Numbered from the stretch's first letter, positions 9,271 through 18,998 are shown. The stretch: 64,000 nucleotides of DNA from Aurantibacillus circumpalustris (GCF_029625215.1 NZ_CP121197.1:3782001-3846000); one strand, 5' to 3'. The notes: generated from the sequence alone by a model not told the origin. Translations and numbers: made by a program.

Positions 9271-9282
9271 TGACTTATATCA
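9271..9282. promoter_or_regulatory. Crp/Fnr-type palindrome upstream of a stress-protein gene
   Basis: TGACTTATATCA is identical over 12 bases to the core of the site in the promoter of the Crp-family gene (31397-31408), and the match continues CA on the right. It sits about 70 bases upstream of the UspA gene that starts at 9202. The remainder of the 9203-9445 gap shows nothing further that I can name. Confidence 0.5.
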
Positions 9283-9445
9283 CAATAAGAGCAAACAACA
9301 CCGGCAGTTTATTGTTTTAGCAATAGATAATAGATTAAAACAAGTGCCGAATCGAAAAGGTTATAGAATAAATTAGTTTGGTATACTTTGTTTGTCAACG
9401 TTTGCAAATATTATTTAAACTTCATTCTTTGCAAATCAGATTGAT

Positions 9446-11173
9446 TTAAGTTAATGTGTTTAATGTTACGGTGAAGGTACTTCCGGCACCAAATTCACTG
9501 TCTACTTTTATTTGTCCGTTTTGAGCTTCGATAAACTCTTTGCTAATAGCAAGGCCGAGCCCCGTACCTTCTTTTTTTGTGCCAGGTACCCGAAAGTAAC
9601 GGTCGAAAACCTTGCTTTTATATTGAGGGGCAATACCTTGTCCTGTATCCCGAACTGAAATATGAACTTTATTGTTCTGTTCTTTAATTGTCAGATAGAC
9701 GGTTGAATTATCATAGGAATAGCGGATGGCATTGGAAATTAAATTCGTCAATACCCATGCTGTTTTTTCATTGTCTGCTTGTATTTGTGAAATGTGCTCA
9801 GGGCAATCAACTTCAAACTTAATTTGTTTCTGGTCTGCTTGCGTTTGTGTGGCACTAATTGCATAGTGTAAAATTTCTTTTGGATCTGAGGGTACTATTG
9901 CGAGTTGTATATTTCCACTTTCTACTTGCGTAATGTTTAGCAATTCACTTGTAATTTTCAGAAGTCTGGTTGTATCATCACTAATACTGTCAAGTAAATT
10001 TCGCTGCTCTTCGTTCAATTTACCTATTTGCTCGTTTCCTAACAATTGCAAACTCATTTTTATGGATGAAATCGGGGTTTTAAACTCGTGTGAAACAGTA
10101 GCTATAAAATTGGTTTTGGCTAAATCTAATTCTTTGTATTCTGTCACGTTTCTGAGTATGATTACATGGCCGATTAATTGTTTTGCTTGCTCACCGGTAG
10201 GTGTAATAGAAATGTGGAGTGTCTCTTTTTCAAAATATCCCTCCTTTTTATCCGCATAAATTTTAATCGGTTTTGCTTTGCTTATGTTTTCAGGTTCTTT
10301 ATTCACCAAATCCTGAATAAGTGTTCTAAGAAGATCATTTTTAACAGCTAATTCTTGTGCGTAATGACCAATAATATCAGTCAGTTCAATACCAATTATT
10401 TTCTGGGCTTCTTCATTCGCAAAGATTACTTTTAAATTTTCATCTAATCCAATAACTGGATCGTGCATATTATTGATGAGTGTTTCAATGCGTGTTTTTT
10501 CCATCATCAACTTCGCCAGATTACTGCTGTTATATTCTTCCAGTTTTTTTGCCATCGTATTAAAGGATTCAGCTAATTGACCAAATTCGCTATGACTTTC
10601 AAAATGCACTCTTTGTGAGTATTTTTTGGCGGCTATTTGTTTTATGCTTTCTGTAAGCTCTTTAATCGGATTTGCAATATTTGAAGGTAAATTAACCAAT
10701 AGAATAAATGCAATTAAAAAACACATGGTACCTGTAATGGCAATCCAAAAAACGGCATCGTCGGCCGTTGCTTTTGCGACCTCACTTTTGCGTTGAATGG
10801 CTTGCATATTCAAATCCATTAATTTGAATATTCCTTTACGTATTTCACCGGAAACCAGACTATCGGATTTATTTAATTTATAGATTTCAAAACTGTTTCT
10901 CACTTCTGCTGTAGCATCTTTTTCGCCTATTTCTGTAATATTTTTTTCCTGACTCTGAAGGTTGGTTTCAAACTTCATCAGTGCATCCTTAGAATGATCT
11001 TCTAATGAAAGCAGCATGTTTCTGCTATATTCCAATGTATTGTAGTTAGCAACCAAAATATTTTCGGTGTCACTCTTTAACGCATTCATATATCTTGCAC
11101 CCACAATGCTTAACAGAATAATGAGTATCAATAAAAGACCGACACCAAGCGTTAGTTTTGTTTTTATTTTCAT
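9446..11173 (-). CDS. Sensor histidine kinase (HAMP-PAS-HisKA-HATPase) paired with KdpD sensor half
   Basis: This encodes 575 residues: membrane segment about 7-27, a periplasmic helical domain, a second membrane segment about 145-168, HAMP (PSNIANPIKELTESIKQIAAKK), PAS (INNMHDPVIGLDENLKVIFAN), HisKA with the phosphoacceptor in TVSHEFKTPIS, and HATPase_c with NLISNAIRYSYD, DTGQGIAP and GTGLGLAIS. Its ATG directly abuts the stop of the KdpD N-terminal gene (TAAATG). It is therefore probably the output kinase for that sensor, at the end of the kdp operon. No response regulator follows; KdpE lies in the neighbouring operon. Confidence 0.9.
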   Translation of the reverse strand: MKIKTKLTLGVGLLLILIILLSIVGARYMNALKSDTENILVANYNTLEYSRNMLLSLEDHSKDALMKFETNLQSQEKNITEIGEKDATAEVRNSFEIYKLNKSDSLVSGEIRKGIFKLMDLNMQAIQRKSEVAKATADDAVFWIAITGTMCFLIAFILLVNLPSNIANPIKELTESIKQIAAKKYSQRVHFESHSEFGQLAESFNTMAKKLEEYNSSNLAKLMMEKTRIETLINNMHDPVIGLDENLKVIFANEEAQKIIGIELTDIIGHYAQELAVKNDLLRTLIQDLVNKEPENISKAKPIKIYADKKEGYFEKETLHISITPTGEQAKQLIGHVIILRNVTEYKELDLAKTNFIATVSHEFKTPISSIKMSLQLLGNEQIGKLNEEQRNLLDSISDDTTRLLKITSELLNITQVESGNIQLAIVPSDPKEILHYAISATQTQADQKQIKFEVDCPEHISQIQADNEKTAWVLTNLISNAIRYSYDNSTVYLTIKEQNNKVHISVRDTGQGIAPQYKSKVFDRYFRVPGTKKEGTGLGLAISKEFIEAQNGQIKVDSEFGAGSTFTVTLNTLT

Positions 11174-12298
11174 TTACGATAAAATTACAAGGTCAATATT
11201 ATTTGCAGATAGCTTTTTCAAAAGTTCGTTGAAAATATTAGTCGATAGAATTATCTTTAGCAAATTTAAGTGAGGTTTACCAACACAAATGGTCGTTATC
11301 TTTCTATCACTTGCTTGGTCAATGATGGCTTTTGATACAGAAGAACTTTCAATCTTTATAATTTCAGCACCCAATTCAGTTGCCAATTTAAAATTATTAA
11401 TGAGATGTCTTTGTTTGTCTAATGCAATTTTATCGGCGCTTTCTTTTGGAGTTTGAACATACAGCACGTACCATTTGCTATGGTAGTAATTCGCTAAACG
11501 TGCCGTTTTACGGATGACCGTTTTAGCTGTTTTTTCGTTGCTGCTAATGCAAGCCAAAAATCGTTCGTGTTTTATCGAATTTGGTGTGGTTACTTCCGTT
11601 TCTACTTTGCGTTCGACCTGCGAAGCAACTTCTTTTAAAGCAAGCTCGCGCAATTGTAAAATATGTTCTGCTTTGAAGAAGTTCTTTAGAGCCGCCTCTA
11701 TTTTTTCCTCCTGATAAATTTTTCCTTCTTTCAGTCGGGCTATTAATTCGTCGGCAGTTAAATCAATATTTACAACTTCATCTGCCAAAGCGATCACTTT
11801 ATCAGGTACTCGCTCTTTAACTTCTATGCTGGTTATTTTTTTTACCTCTTCGTTTAAGCTCTCGATATGCTGTATGTTCAAAGCACTTATAACATTAATG
11901 CCAGCTTCCAGAATTTCCATTACATCTTGCCAACGCTTTTCGTTTTTGCTTCCTTCAATATTGGTATGAGCAAGTTCGTCAACAATAACAACTTCAGGCC
12001 GTAAGTTAATTACAGCCTGAACATCCATTTCTTCTAACTCTTTCCCTTTATAAAACAATTTTCTTCGCGGAATAACTGGCAAGCCTTCCAGCAAAGCGTG
12101 TGTTTCCTTCCTGTTATGTGTTTCAATGTAGCCGATTTTTACATCAATCCCATTTTTCAACAAAGCACGCGCTTCCTGTAACATGCGAAAGGTCTTACCA
12201 ACGCCCGCACTCATGCCGATGTAAATTTTGAATTTACCACGTCTTGACTTCTTAATGAGGTCAAGAAACTCCTGCGCTGATTTTCGCGTTTCTTCCAT
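11174..12298 (-). CDS. kdpD: KdpD N-terminal sensor half (KdpD and USP domains only)
   Basis: This encodes 374 residues, against about 890 for a full KdpD. It contains the KdpD domain (GMSAGVGKT at residues 28-36, then the DELAHTN motif) and a UspA-like domain (from about residue 245, ending NIDLVILS), and stops before the four membrane segments and kinase. In full-length KdpD this cytoplasmic part binds ATP, reads K+/turgor and now c-di-AMP. The kinase part is in the adjacent gene 9446-11173, and a second membrane-plus-kinase half is at 23032-24114. It is 61 bases downstream of the porin gene. Confidence 0.93.
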   Translation of the reverse strand: MEETRKSAQEFLDLIKKSRRGKFKIYIGMSAGVGKTFRMLQEARALLKNGIDVKIGYIETHNRKETHALLEGLPVIPRRKLFYKGKELEEMDVQAVINLRPEVVIVDELAHTNIEGSKNEKRWQDVMEILEAGINVISALNIQHIESLNEEVKKITSIEVKERVPDKVIALADEVVNIDLTADELIARLKEGKIYQEEKIEAALKNFFKAEHILQLRELALKEVASQVERKVETEVTTPNSIKHERFLACISSNEKTAKTVIRKTARLANYYHSKWYVLYVQTPKESADKIALDKQRHLINNFKLATELGAEIIKIESSSVSKAIIDQASDRKITTICVGKPHLNLLKIILSTNIFNELLKKLSANNIDLVILS

Positions 12299-12359
12299 TC
12301 GCTACTAATTTAAGCCATTAGGGATCTAAATTATATTTTTTAATTCTAAAAAGATGTTC

Positions 12360-13436
12360 CTAAAATGAAATCGCCAGGGATGTTGTTACAAAATAATTCA
12401 TATTACTTGCTTTATTGTCCATGACGAAAATCTTGTCTTTACTATTTAAAGCTCTTCCTTCAATTCTGAACATCACATTCTCCATTGGCAAATAATCAAA
12501 GTTAAGAGAGTAGCCTATTGTTTGGAAACCATGAGTTGTACCTGTTGCTATGATGACTCCATTTTCGTCGGAATAATATTCACCTCTGGCAGCGATACGG
12601 AACTTGTTTGTTGGTTTAAACTGTACAATTAAAACGGGCGAATACCAGGTATTATAGGCGCTTGTGTCTTTTTTCATTTGTTGCATGCCAATATCAAAAC
12701 CTGCAATAACTCCAAACTTTTCAGTGAGTTGAAACTGTCCGTAAAAGTTATTAAAGTATCTCCAGGCTTTTAAGCTATCCTGTAATTCGTTTCCTCCAAA
12801 AGTACTCCAGTTGAACGTTACTTTTGAACTGGGTTTGTACGTTAATTGTGTCCCAAACGCAGGTGTTTGATTACCGGGAATCCGTTGGATGCGTTGCCAT
12901 CCGTTCAAATACATGGCTGCTAAATAGAGTTTTTCATTTTTGGAAGTGTAACCTAATTTTACACCAGACTCATAATAAGGTGAGTTGTCAGCAAGAATAC
13001 TTCTTGTTAAGTTCCAACAGTCTTTCCCAATGGCGCTTTCAAAACCAATGTGCGAGGGCATGATGCCGGCATCTATCCAAACATTATGTTTGTTTGAAAT
13101 TTTTACACCGGCATTGGCCTCAAAAATATTTTTCAACAAGCCTTGTTCTCCGGCTAAATTGTATTGTGGGTAGGTTCCGGCCATGAGCGCGAAATTTCCT
13201 CTTACTTTACCTGTTGTATAATTTGCTTTCAGAAAGCCCATGTTCAGATTTGCTTCGTTATGCCTGTTAAAGGAATAAAAGAAGGAAGGTCTTTCATGAT
13301 TTGTGGGGTTGCCCAGGTCGTAACTATAATAGGCTTCTACATAACCTGATAAGGTAAATGGATTGGTTTTTGTGGAGTCTTGTGCATTCACATTTAATAA
13401 ACTTAATGCAAATGCGCTTACTAGTAATTTTTTCAT
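12360..13436 (-). CDS. Outer-membrane beta-barrel porin (BBP2/OmpL-like)
   Basis: This encodes 358 residues with a signal peptide (MKKLLVSAFALSLLNVNAQ). It has alternating beta-barrel strands throughout and ends in a terminal aromatic residue (TTSLAISF), as expected for BAM substrates. The start NPFTLSGYVEAYYSYDLG and SFFYSFNRHNEANLNMG are typical of putative barrel porin 2. Its place inside the kdp operon, between kdpC and the KdpD half, suggests it supplies potassium or other cations across the outer membrane; this is inference. Confidence 0.85.
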   Translation of the reverse strand: MKKLLVSAFALSLLNVNAQDSTKTNPFTLSGYVEAYYSYDLGNPTNHERPSFFYSFNRHNEANLNMGFLKANYTTGKVRGNFALMAGTYPQYNLAGEQGLLKNIFEANAGVKISNKHNVWIDAGIMPSHIGFESAIGKDCWNLTRSILADNSPYYESGVKLGYTSKNEKLYLAAMYLNGWQRIQRIPGNQTPAFGTQLTYKPSSKVTFNWSTFGGNELQDSLKAWRYFNNFYGQFQLTEKFGVIAGFDIGMQQMKKDTSAYNTWYSPVLIVQFKPTNKFRIAARGEYYSDENGVIIATGTTHGFQTIGYSLNFDYLPMENVMFRIEGRALNSKDKIFVMDNKASNMNYFVTTSLAISF

Positions 13437-13458
13437 TTTGTATATTTTCTAATTTGAA

Positions 13459-14019
13459 TTATTTTAAATTATCCAATGCCAGGTTCAGTTTCAAGACATT
13501 TATTTTCTCTGTACCAAATAACCCAAACAATGGCTGTTCGGTGTGTTGTTCAATCAGTTGTGTAACGGACTCTTCTTTCATGTTTCGGGTTTTTGCAATT
13601 CGTTTTACCTGCACCATAGCGGCTTGTGCAGAAATGTTGGGATCCAGTCCGCTGCCACTTGCTGTAACCAGATCGGAAGGGATTTCCGATTTATTTACCT
13701 CCGGGTTGTGAACTAAAAAAGTATCAATCCTAGCTTGCACTTCAGCTAAGTAATCGGGATTGCTTGGCCCTTTGTTACTGCCACCGGAACCTGCGGCATT
13801 GTAACCAACAGCAGAAGGACGTGAATTGAAGTATTTGTCAACTGTAAATGATTGTCCAATATTGGTATAATACGTCTTACTATTTTGGCTAATTATTTCA
13901 CCTTTTCCACTATTTGGTGCAAATTGAGCTATGCCCAGAATAGCAAGGGTATAAATTCCCATAAAGAATATAAGACAAACGATGGTCAGCTTGATTGCCG
14001 GAAATAAATTTGTTTTCAT
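13459..14019 (-). CDS. kdpC: Potassium-transporting ATPase subunit C
   Basis: This encodes 186 residues. One N-terminal membrane anchor (about 9-31) is followed by the KdpC periplasmic domain with SRPSAVGYNAAGSGGSNKGPS, SDLVTASGSGLDPNISAQAA and the C-terminal E-KINVLKLNLAL. KdpC stabilises the KdpFABC complex and raises ATP affinity. It lies 12 bases after kdpB. Length and motifs are normal. Confidence 0.97.
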   Translation of the reverse strand: MKTNLFPAIKLTIVCLIFFMGIYTLAILGIAQFAPNSGKGEIISQNSKTYYTNIGQSFTVDKYFNSRPSAVGYNAAGSGGSNKGPSNPDYLAEVQARIDTFLVHNPEVNKSEIPSDLVTASGSGLDPNISAQAAMVQVKRIAKTRNMKEESVTQLIEQHTEQPLFGLFGTEKINVLKLNLALDNLK

Positions 14020-14031
14020 GTTGTTATGTTT

Positions 14032-16059
14032 TTAGATGAATACTGAAACTAAAAGATCAATTAATTTGATACCAATAAATGGAACTATTACACCGCCTAA
14101 ACCATAAATTAATAGGTTTCTACGAAGTAATTTACTTGCTCCAATTGGTTTATATGCCACTCCTTTTAATGCCAAAGGAATGAGAATGGGAATGATGATT
14201 GCATTAAAAATTACCGCAGAAAGTATGGCACTTTCAGGACTATGTAAGTTCATAATGTTTAAGCTTTTCAAAGCAGGAATAGCCACAATGAAAAGAGCAG
14301 GAATAATGGCAAAGTATTTTGCAACATCATTTGCAATACTAAATGTAGTAAGCGTTCCTCGTGTCATTAATAATTGTTTTCCAATTTCAACTATCTCAAT
14401 TAATTTAGTTGGATCATTGTCCAAATCAACCATATTACCGGCTTCTTTTGCTGCTTGTGTTCCGCTATTCATGGCTACACCAACATCCGCCTGGGCGAGT
14501 GCCGGAGCATCGTTTGTTCCATCGCCCATCATGGCTACCAATCTCCCTTCTGCTTGTTCTTTTTTGATGTAATTCATTTTATCTTCAGGTTTAGCTTCTG
14601 CAATAAAATCATCCACGCCCGCTTTTTCCGCAATGAATTTTGCCGTTAAAGGATTATCACCTGTAACCATTACTGTTTTGATACCCATTTTACGAAGACG
14701 CTCAAAACGTTCTTGTATACCGGGTTTAATTATGTCTTGTAATTCTATTATACCCACAATCTTCTCGTTCTCAGAAACGACTAAAGGTGTTCCGCCATTT
14801 GCTGCAATACCATTTACTATTTTATCAATGCCTGACGAATATACATGTCCTGCTTTCTCTGCATTTTTTCGAATGGTATCCGCTGCACCTTTTCTGATTC
14901 GAGTTCCATTTTTTAAATCAATACCGCTTGAACGTGTTTCTGCTGTGAATTTGACAAACTTCGCTTCATTTAGTAATGTATCAGTAGTTTTTGTTTTTGC
15001 GCCCTTTTCCTTTGCTAAATCAATAATTGATTTACCCTCTGGTGTTTCATCTGCAAAGGAAGCTAATACACAACTCTCAATAAATGATTCTTCTGTTATT
15101 CCATCAGCGTGATAAAAATGTGTTGCCTTACGATTTCCAATAGTTATTGTTCCGGTTTTGTCTAATAATAAAACGTCAATGTCGCCAGCTGTTTCTACCG
15201 CCTTACCTGATTTTGTAATTACATTTGCTCTTAATGCCCTATCCATACCCGCAATACCAATGGCGGACAGTAAACCGCCGATTGTTGTGGGTATCAAACA
15301 CACAAACAACGAAATAAATGCAGCAATTGTAATTGGTGTATTCGCAAAATCGGCAAATGGTTTTAAGGTTACAGTAACGATGATGAACACTAAAGTAAAA
15401 CCGGCCAGCAATATTGTTAAAGCAATTTCATTGGGCGTTTTTTGACGACTCGCACCTTCCACCAAAGCAATCATTTTATCCAAAAAACTCTCACCAGGTT
15501 CGGTGGTAACCACTACTTTAATTTTATCTGACAAAACTTTTGTCCCTCCTGTAACAGAACTTTTATCACCACCCGCTTCACGAATTACTGGAGCGCTTTC
15601 GCCTGTAATGGCGCTCTCATCGATGGTTGCTAATCCTTCAATAATTTCACCATCGGTGGCAATAATATCGCCGGCTTCACACATAAACACATCTCCTTTT
15701 TTAAGTTGCGCTGATGAAATTGTTTGACCATTAACCAGTCTGGCCGGCGTTTCTTCTCTTGTTTTCCTTAAACTGTCCGCTTGAGCTTTACCTCTTGCCT
15801 CGGCTATTGCTTCTGCAAAATTGGCAAAAAGTAAGGTGAGTAATAAAACAATAAATACAGTTAAATTATAGGCAAAACTGCCTTGCGACGTTTGACCTGT
15901 TAGTGTCCAAAGGCAAACAGCAAACATAACCGCTGTTCCTATTTCTACCGTAAACATGACAGGATTACGAAACATTATTTTTGGGTTGAGTTTCACAAAA
16001 GATTGTTTAAACGCTTCTTGCATTAAATCTTTTTGAAACAAAGATGTATTTTTAGTCAT
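14032..16059 (-). CDS. kdpB: Potassium-transporting P-type ATPase subunit B
   Basis: This encodes 675 residues, the usual KdpB length. It has the phosphorylation site [10 protein letters not shown], the TGES actuator motif (ITGESAPVI), the hinge [16 protein letters not shown] and [18 protein letters not shown]. It hydrolyses ATP to drive K+ taken up by KdpA. It lies 20 bases downstream of kdpA. Confidence 0.98.
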   Translation of the reverse strand: MTKNTSLFQKDLMQEAFKQSFVKLNPKIMFRNPVMFTVEIGTAVMFAVCLWTLTGQTSQGSFAYNLTVFIVLLLTLLFANFAEAIAEARGKAQADSLRKTREETPARLVNGQTISSAQLKKGDVFMCEAGDIIATDGEIIEGLATIDESAITGESAPVIREAGGDKSSVTGGTKVLSDKIKVVVTTEPGESFLDKMIALVEGASRQKTPNEIALTILLAGFTLVFIIVTVTLKPFADFANTPITIAAFISLFVCLIPTTIGGLLSAIGIAGMDRALRANVITKSGKAVETAGDIDVLLLDKTGTITIGNRKATHFYHADGITEESFIESCVLASFADETPEGKSIIDLAKEKGAKTKTTDTLLNEAKFVKFTAETRSSGIDLKNGTRIRKGAADTIRKNAEKAGHVYSSGIDKIVNGIAANGGTPLVVSENEKIVGIIELQDIIKPGIQERFERLRKMGIKTVMVTGDNPLTAKFIAEKAGVDDFIAEAKPEDKMNYIKKEQAEGRLVAMMGDGTNDAPALAQADVGVAMNSGTQAAKEAGNMVDLDNDPTKLIEIVEIGKQLLMTRGTLTTFSIANDVAKYFAIIPALFIVAIPALKSLNIMNLHSPESAILSAVIFNAIIIPILIPLALKGVAYKPIGASKLLRRNLLIYGLGGVIVPFIGIKLIDLLVSVFI

Positions 16060-16079
16060 TTTCTTTAATTTTTAAATCA

Positions 16080-17774
16080 TTAATACAGTGAAAAATATTC
16101 GGCTATCGGGCCTAAGGTAAGCGCAGGGAAGAATGCAAGTGCAGCCACAATAACAATTACAGCAAATACCATTAAGCCAAAGGTAGACGTATCTGTTTTT
16201 AAAGTACCGTTACTTTCAGGGATATATTTTTTACTTGCTAGAATTCCTGCAATGGCAACAGGACCAATGATAGGAAGATACCTTGCGAATAGCATTACCA
16301 ATCCACAAGCGATATTCCAAAACGGAGTATTGTCTCCTAGTCCTTCAAAACCACTGCCGTTGTTGGCACTTGATGAACTAAATTCATACAGCATTTCACT
16401 AAAGCCATGATGGCCCGGATTGGCTAACCAGCCCGCATATTCTGTTGGATTGCCAGCGTATAAGAAACTTGAAACAGCTGTACCCGCAAGAATTAAAAAT
16501 GGATGCAAGAGCGCTATCACCATCGCAATTTTCATTTCTTTGGCTTCTATTTTTTTACCGAGAAATTCAGGGGTTCTTCCCACCATTAATCCGCTCACAA
16601 ATACAGCCAGTATAATAAAGATGTAAAAGTTCAAGAAACCAACGCCACCATAAAAAGAGTTTATCATCATGCCGAGCATCGTAAACATGCCGGTAAGTGG
16701 CGTCATACTATCGTGCATAGCGTTTACCGATCCGTTACTAGTAACGGTTGTGTTAATTGCCCAATAGGCTGAAGCTGCTGAACCAAAGCGAATTTCTTTA
16801 CCTTCCATACTTCCAAACGATTGTGCAATGCCCATTTTTTCGATGGCCGGATTTCCATTCATTTCATTCATTATAGAAGGAATTACTAATAATAGAAAAC
16901 CGATTGTCATTACTCCAAAAATTGTCCATGCCAATTTTCTTCTTCTCAAAACATAACCCATTGCAAAGACCATAGCAATAGGAATTAAAAAAATAGAAAT
17001 CGTTTCAACCATGTTTGTTAGATAATTGGGATTTTCTAAAGGATGTGTTGAATTAGGGCCATAAAAACCACCACCATTGGTTCCAATTTGTTTTGGTGCA
17101 ACAAAAGCTGCAACCGGTCCACGACTTACCTGAACCGTATCACCTTGCATTGTAATCATAGTGTCCTTTCCTTCAAATGTCATGGGGGTGCCATTAAACG
17201 CTAAAATTATAGCAACTATAAAAGCGATTGGCAATAAAATTCTGGTACAACTGCGAACAAACAAACTGTAAAAATTACCAAGTGTGCTTGCTGTTCTTTC
17301 TTTCATCGCTATAAAAACTACTGCACAAATTGCAATACCTGTTCCGGCACTAATAAATTGCCAAAGCATTAAAATAAGCTGACCTAAATAAGAAAGCCCA
17401 CTTTCGCCCGAGTAATGCTGTAAGTTGGTGTTGGTAACAAAACTTACAGATGTATTAAAGGCCAAATCGGCACTCATAGAGGGATTGGCATCAGGGTTTA
17501 AAGGCAACCAACTCATATTTGTAAGCACAAACATGGATATAATAAACCAAACACCATTGATAGTAAGCAAGGCTACTAAATGTTGTTTCCAGTTCATTTC
17601 CTTGGTTGGGTCAATACCACTTAGTTTAAAAAACAATTTATCTAGCGGATTGAGTATTTTATCGAGCCAGGTATTTTCGTAGTTGAAAATTTTGCCGATG
17701 TATCGACCGAGTGGAATAGCCATTGTTACAACCAACACGTACATAAGGATCACTCCAAGTATTTCTGTATTCAT
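16080..17774 (-). CDS. kdpA: Potassium-transporting ATPase subunit A
   Basis: This encodes 564 residues from the ATG at 17774. A longer open frame to 17831 runs into kdpF, and the KdpA family start (EILGVILMYVLVVTMAIPLGRYIGKI) supports the shorter one. It has about ten membrane segments and the four selectivity-filter regions of the SKT superfamily, including TNGGGFYGPNSTHPLENP and NLQHYSGESGLS. It is the K+ channel-like subunit of KdpFABC. It begins 4 bases after the kdpF stop. Confidence 0.97.
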   Translation of the reverse strand: MNTEILGVILMYVLVVTMAIPLGRYIGKIFNYENTWLDKILNPLDKLFFKLSGIDPTKEMNWKQHLVALLTINGVWFIISMFVLTNMSWLPLNPDANPSMSADLAFNTSVSFVTNTNLQHYSGESGLSYLGQLILMLWQFISAGTGIAICAVVFIAMKERTASTLGNFYSLFVRSCTRILLPIAFIVAIILAFNGTPMTFEGKDTMITMQGDTVQVSRGPVAAFVAPKQIGTNGGGFYGPNSTHPLENPNYLTNMVETISIFLIPIAMVFAMGYVLRRRKLAWTIFGVMTIGFLLLVIPSIMNEMNGNPAIEKMGIAQSFGSMEGKEIRFGSAASAYWAINTTVTSNGSVNAMHDSMTPLTGMFTMLGMMINSFYGGVGFLNFYIFIILAVFVSGLMVGRTPEFLGKKIEAKEMKIAMVIALLHPFLILAGTAVSSFLYAGNPTEYAGWLANPGHHGFSEMLYEFSSSSANNGSGFEGLGDNTPFWNIACGLVMLFARYLPIIGPVAIAGILASKKYIPESNGTLKTDTSTFGLMVFAVIVIVAALAFFPALTLGPIAEYFSLY

Positions 17775-17778
17775 AGTA

Positions 17779-17856
17779 TTAAAATTTTTCAGGTTTAAGC
17801 AGTACATAGCACATATAGCCGAAAACTGCAATTGCGATAATAAATAATGCGGTCAT
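17779..17856 (-). CDS. kdpF: KdpF small subunit (25 residues)
   Basis: This short frame reads MTALFIIAIAVFGYMCYVLL followed by KPEKF and a stop. It has one membrane helix with a C-terminal K-P-E-K-F, the KdpF signature. KdpF is a lipid-like stabilising peptide of the KdpABC complex. It begins 4 bases after the stop of another tiny membrane frame and ends 4 bases before kdpA. The tight spacing and motif make the call firm despite the length. Confidence 0.9.
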   Translation of the reverse strand: MTALFIIAIAVFGYMCYVLLKPEKF

Positions 17857-17860
17857 TTTT

Positions 17861-17944
17861 TTAAATGTTTTCAAAAAAGTTAATTGCTTTGTAAAAGAGG
17901 GCAAAGCAAAACAGCCCCGTAATTAATAGTGTAATTGTTATCAT
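17861..17944 (-). CDS. 27-residue membrane peptide at the head of the kdp operon
   Basis: This reads MITITLLITGLFCFALFYKA followed by INFFENI. It is a single hydrophobic helix with a short polar tail, resembling KdpF in size. It ends 4 bases before kdpF, the same spacing that separates kdpF from kdpA, and would be the first gene of the operon. I know of no named product. It could be a second small Kdp subunit or a leader peptide. Confidence 0.55.
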   Translation of the reverse strand: MITITLLITGLFCFALFYKAINFFENI

Positions 17945-18010
17945 TGTGTTTTTTTTTTAAAGGTTAGTATATCATTAAGTAATTTCTGTGAGCTACATCA
18001 TTATTGGTTA

Positions 18011-18022
18011 TGATCATTATCA
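18011..18022. promoter_or_regulatory. Crp/Fnr-type palindrome upstream of the kdp operon
   Basis: TGATCATTATCA (TGA-N6-TCA) is followed by CTA. It lies 67 bases upstream of the first small frame of the kdp operon and just downstream of the 84-residue gene. Spacing and half-sites agree with the sites at 4017, 4041, 9271, 18399 and 31395. Confidence 0.45.
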
Positions 18023-18040
18023 CTACTTCAATAATGCATA

Positions 18041-18295
18041 TCAAAAATGATTCTTAAAATCTTTATTTTCCATAACAGGCCTCCAACCATTAATATAGCT
18101 ATCATCCATGCTGTTACGATTAAGAACATTTCTTTTGTATCTGACCATTTTCTCATTGTTTTTCGCATTATTATTACGAATTATTCTGTTCATTTGTTTT
18201 GTTTTTATCTTCGAACTGATTTTTATTACCAGGGCTATAACTACCAGCAAGGCGTATGCAGAAAAGAGTAGTAGAATTTTTGTTGTTTCGTTCAT
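18041..18295 (-). CDS. Small membrane-anchored protein, unknown
   Basis: This encodes 84 residues with an N-terminal helix (KILLLFSAYALLVVIALVIKI) and then a basic, Asn-rich tail with MDDSYINGWRPVM. No family is recognised. The opposite strand also has an open frame (18108-18371), but the minus-strand reading has a sensible membrane-anchor-plus-tail layout and follows the strand of all its neighbours. A TGA-N6-TCA palindrome lies about 105 bases before its start. Confidence 0.5.
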   Translation of the reverse strand: MNETTKILLLFSAYALLVVIALVIKISSKIKTKQMNRIIRNNNAKNNEKMVRYKRNVLNRNSMDDSYINGWRPVMENKDFKNHF

Positions 18296-18398
18296 GACGA
18301 TTCTTTTTTTATTAATTGTTTTTTTTCTTTATCCAATCTGCATATCAAAGCTACTCTCAGGGAAATATTAATAAAATGATTTGCAATACAATCGATTA

Positions 18399-18410
18399 TG
18401 ATGTATATCA
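18399..18410. promoter_or_regulatory. Crp/Fnr-type palindrome
   Basis: ATGATGTATATCAT (18398-18411) is a 14-base site with outer A-T symmetry and core TGA-N6-TCA. It sits between the end of the gene at 18423 and the start of the 84-residue gene at 18295, so it most likely serves the latter. Confidence 0.45.
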
Positions 18411-18422
18411 TTAGGTGAATAG

Positions 18423-18839
18423 TTATATACCACTAGCGTAAGCCTGCCTATTATATTCGTTCAATAGCCCTTTGTTCATAATCCCTTTGATTTTATAACT
18501 CATCGGGCTGGTAAAACCGAGAACAGAGGACATTGAAAAAATATAAACGTTCTCAATTGCATTCTTCACGGTTTTGTTTCCTTCCAGCAACATTTTTTCT
18601 GCCACATTAAAGCAATGTTTTACCTCACTTAAGTTTCCCTTTTTTATGAGTTGTTTCGTAAATTCAGCGAAACACTTAATTGCAGAATAAATATTCTGCC
18701 GACTGGATAATTTTTCTAATTCCTGATTTATTTCGGGTAATTCATTTCCCAGAATCTCAAGAATCTCATTTTCTTTAATAAGCTTGTTTTTGAGTAAGAA
18801 ATCCGCTTTTATTTTGAGTAATTCAGCTAATGCGTTCAT
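18423..18839 (-). CDS. Helical protein of unknown function, possible sigma-54 target (DUF7674-like)
   Basis: From the ATG at 18839 this encodes 138 residues (an upstream ATG at 18863 adds eight). It is all alpha, with no membrane segment: SRQNIYSAIKCFAEFTKQLI, then HCFNVAEKMLLEGNKTVKNA. This helix pair resembles DUF7674-type proteins of Bacteroidota, a weak assignment from memory. A -24/-12 type promoter at 18871-18886 would start transcription near 18859, favouring the shorter start. The sigma-54 activator gene ends 160 bases upstream on the same strand. Confidence 0.65.
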   Translation of the reverse strand: MNALAELLKIKADFLLKNKLIKENEILEILGNELPEINQELEKLSSRQNIYSAIKCFAEFTKQLIKKGNLSEVKHCFNVAEKMLLEGNKTVKNAIENVYIFSMSSVLGFTSPMSYKIKGIMNKGLLNEYNRQAYASGI

Positions 18840-18870
18840 AGTTAATTTTTTTTGTAACGGCATGTATAAG

Positions 18871-18886
18871 TCAAAGGATGTGCCAA
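18871..18886 (-). promoter_or_regulatory. Candidate sigma-54 (-24/-12) promoter
   Basis: On the minus strand TTGGCACATCCTTTGAC contains TGGCAC, five bases, then TTG. This matches the TGGCAC-N5-TTGC consensus except for A in place of the last C. It lies 30-45 bases before the ATG at 18839 and next to a gene for an NtrC-type activator. Confidence 0.45.
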
Positions 18887-18998
18887 TATTATTTCAATAA
18901 AGGAATTACCTAAATACCAGCATTTTATAAAATGATTGAAAAAAAGGCTAGAAAAAAGCCTATCAAAATGAGAGGCTTATTATCAAAATGAAATAGGT

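Noticed and set aside
18108-18371. 87-codon plus-strand frame of hydrophobic residues
   Set aside because: It is antisense to the 84-residue gene, runs against the strand of all neighbours and is built from the complement of a helix-coding region.
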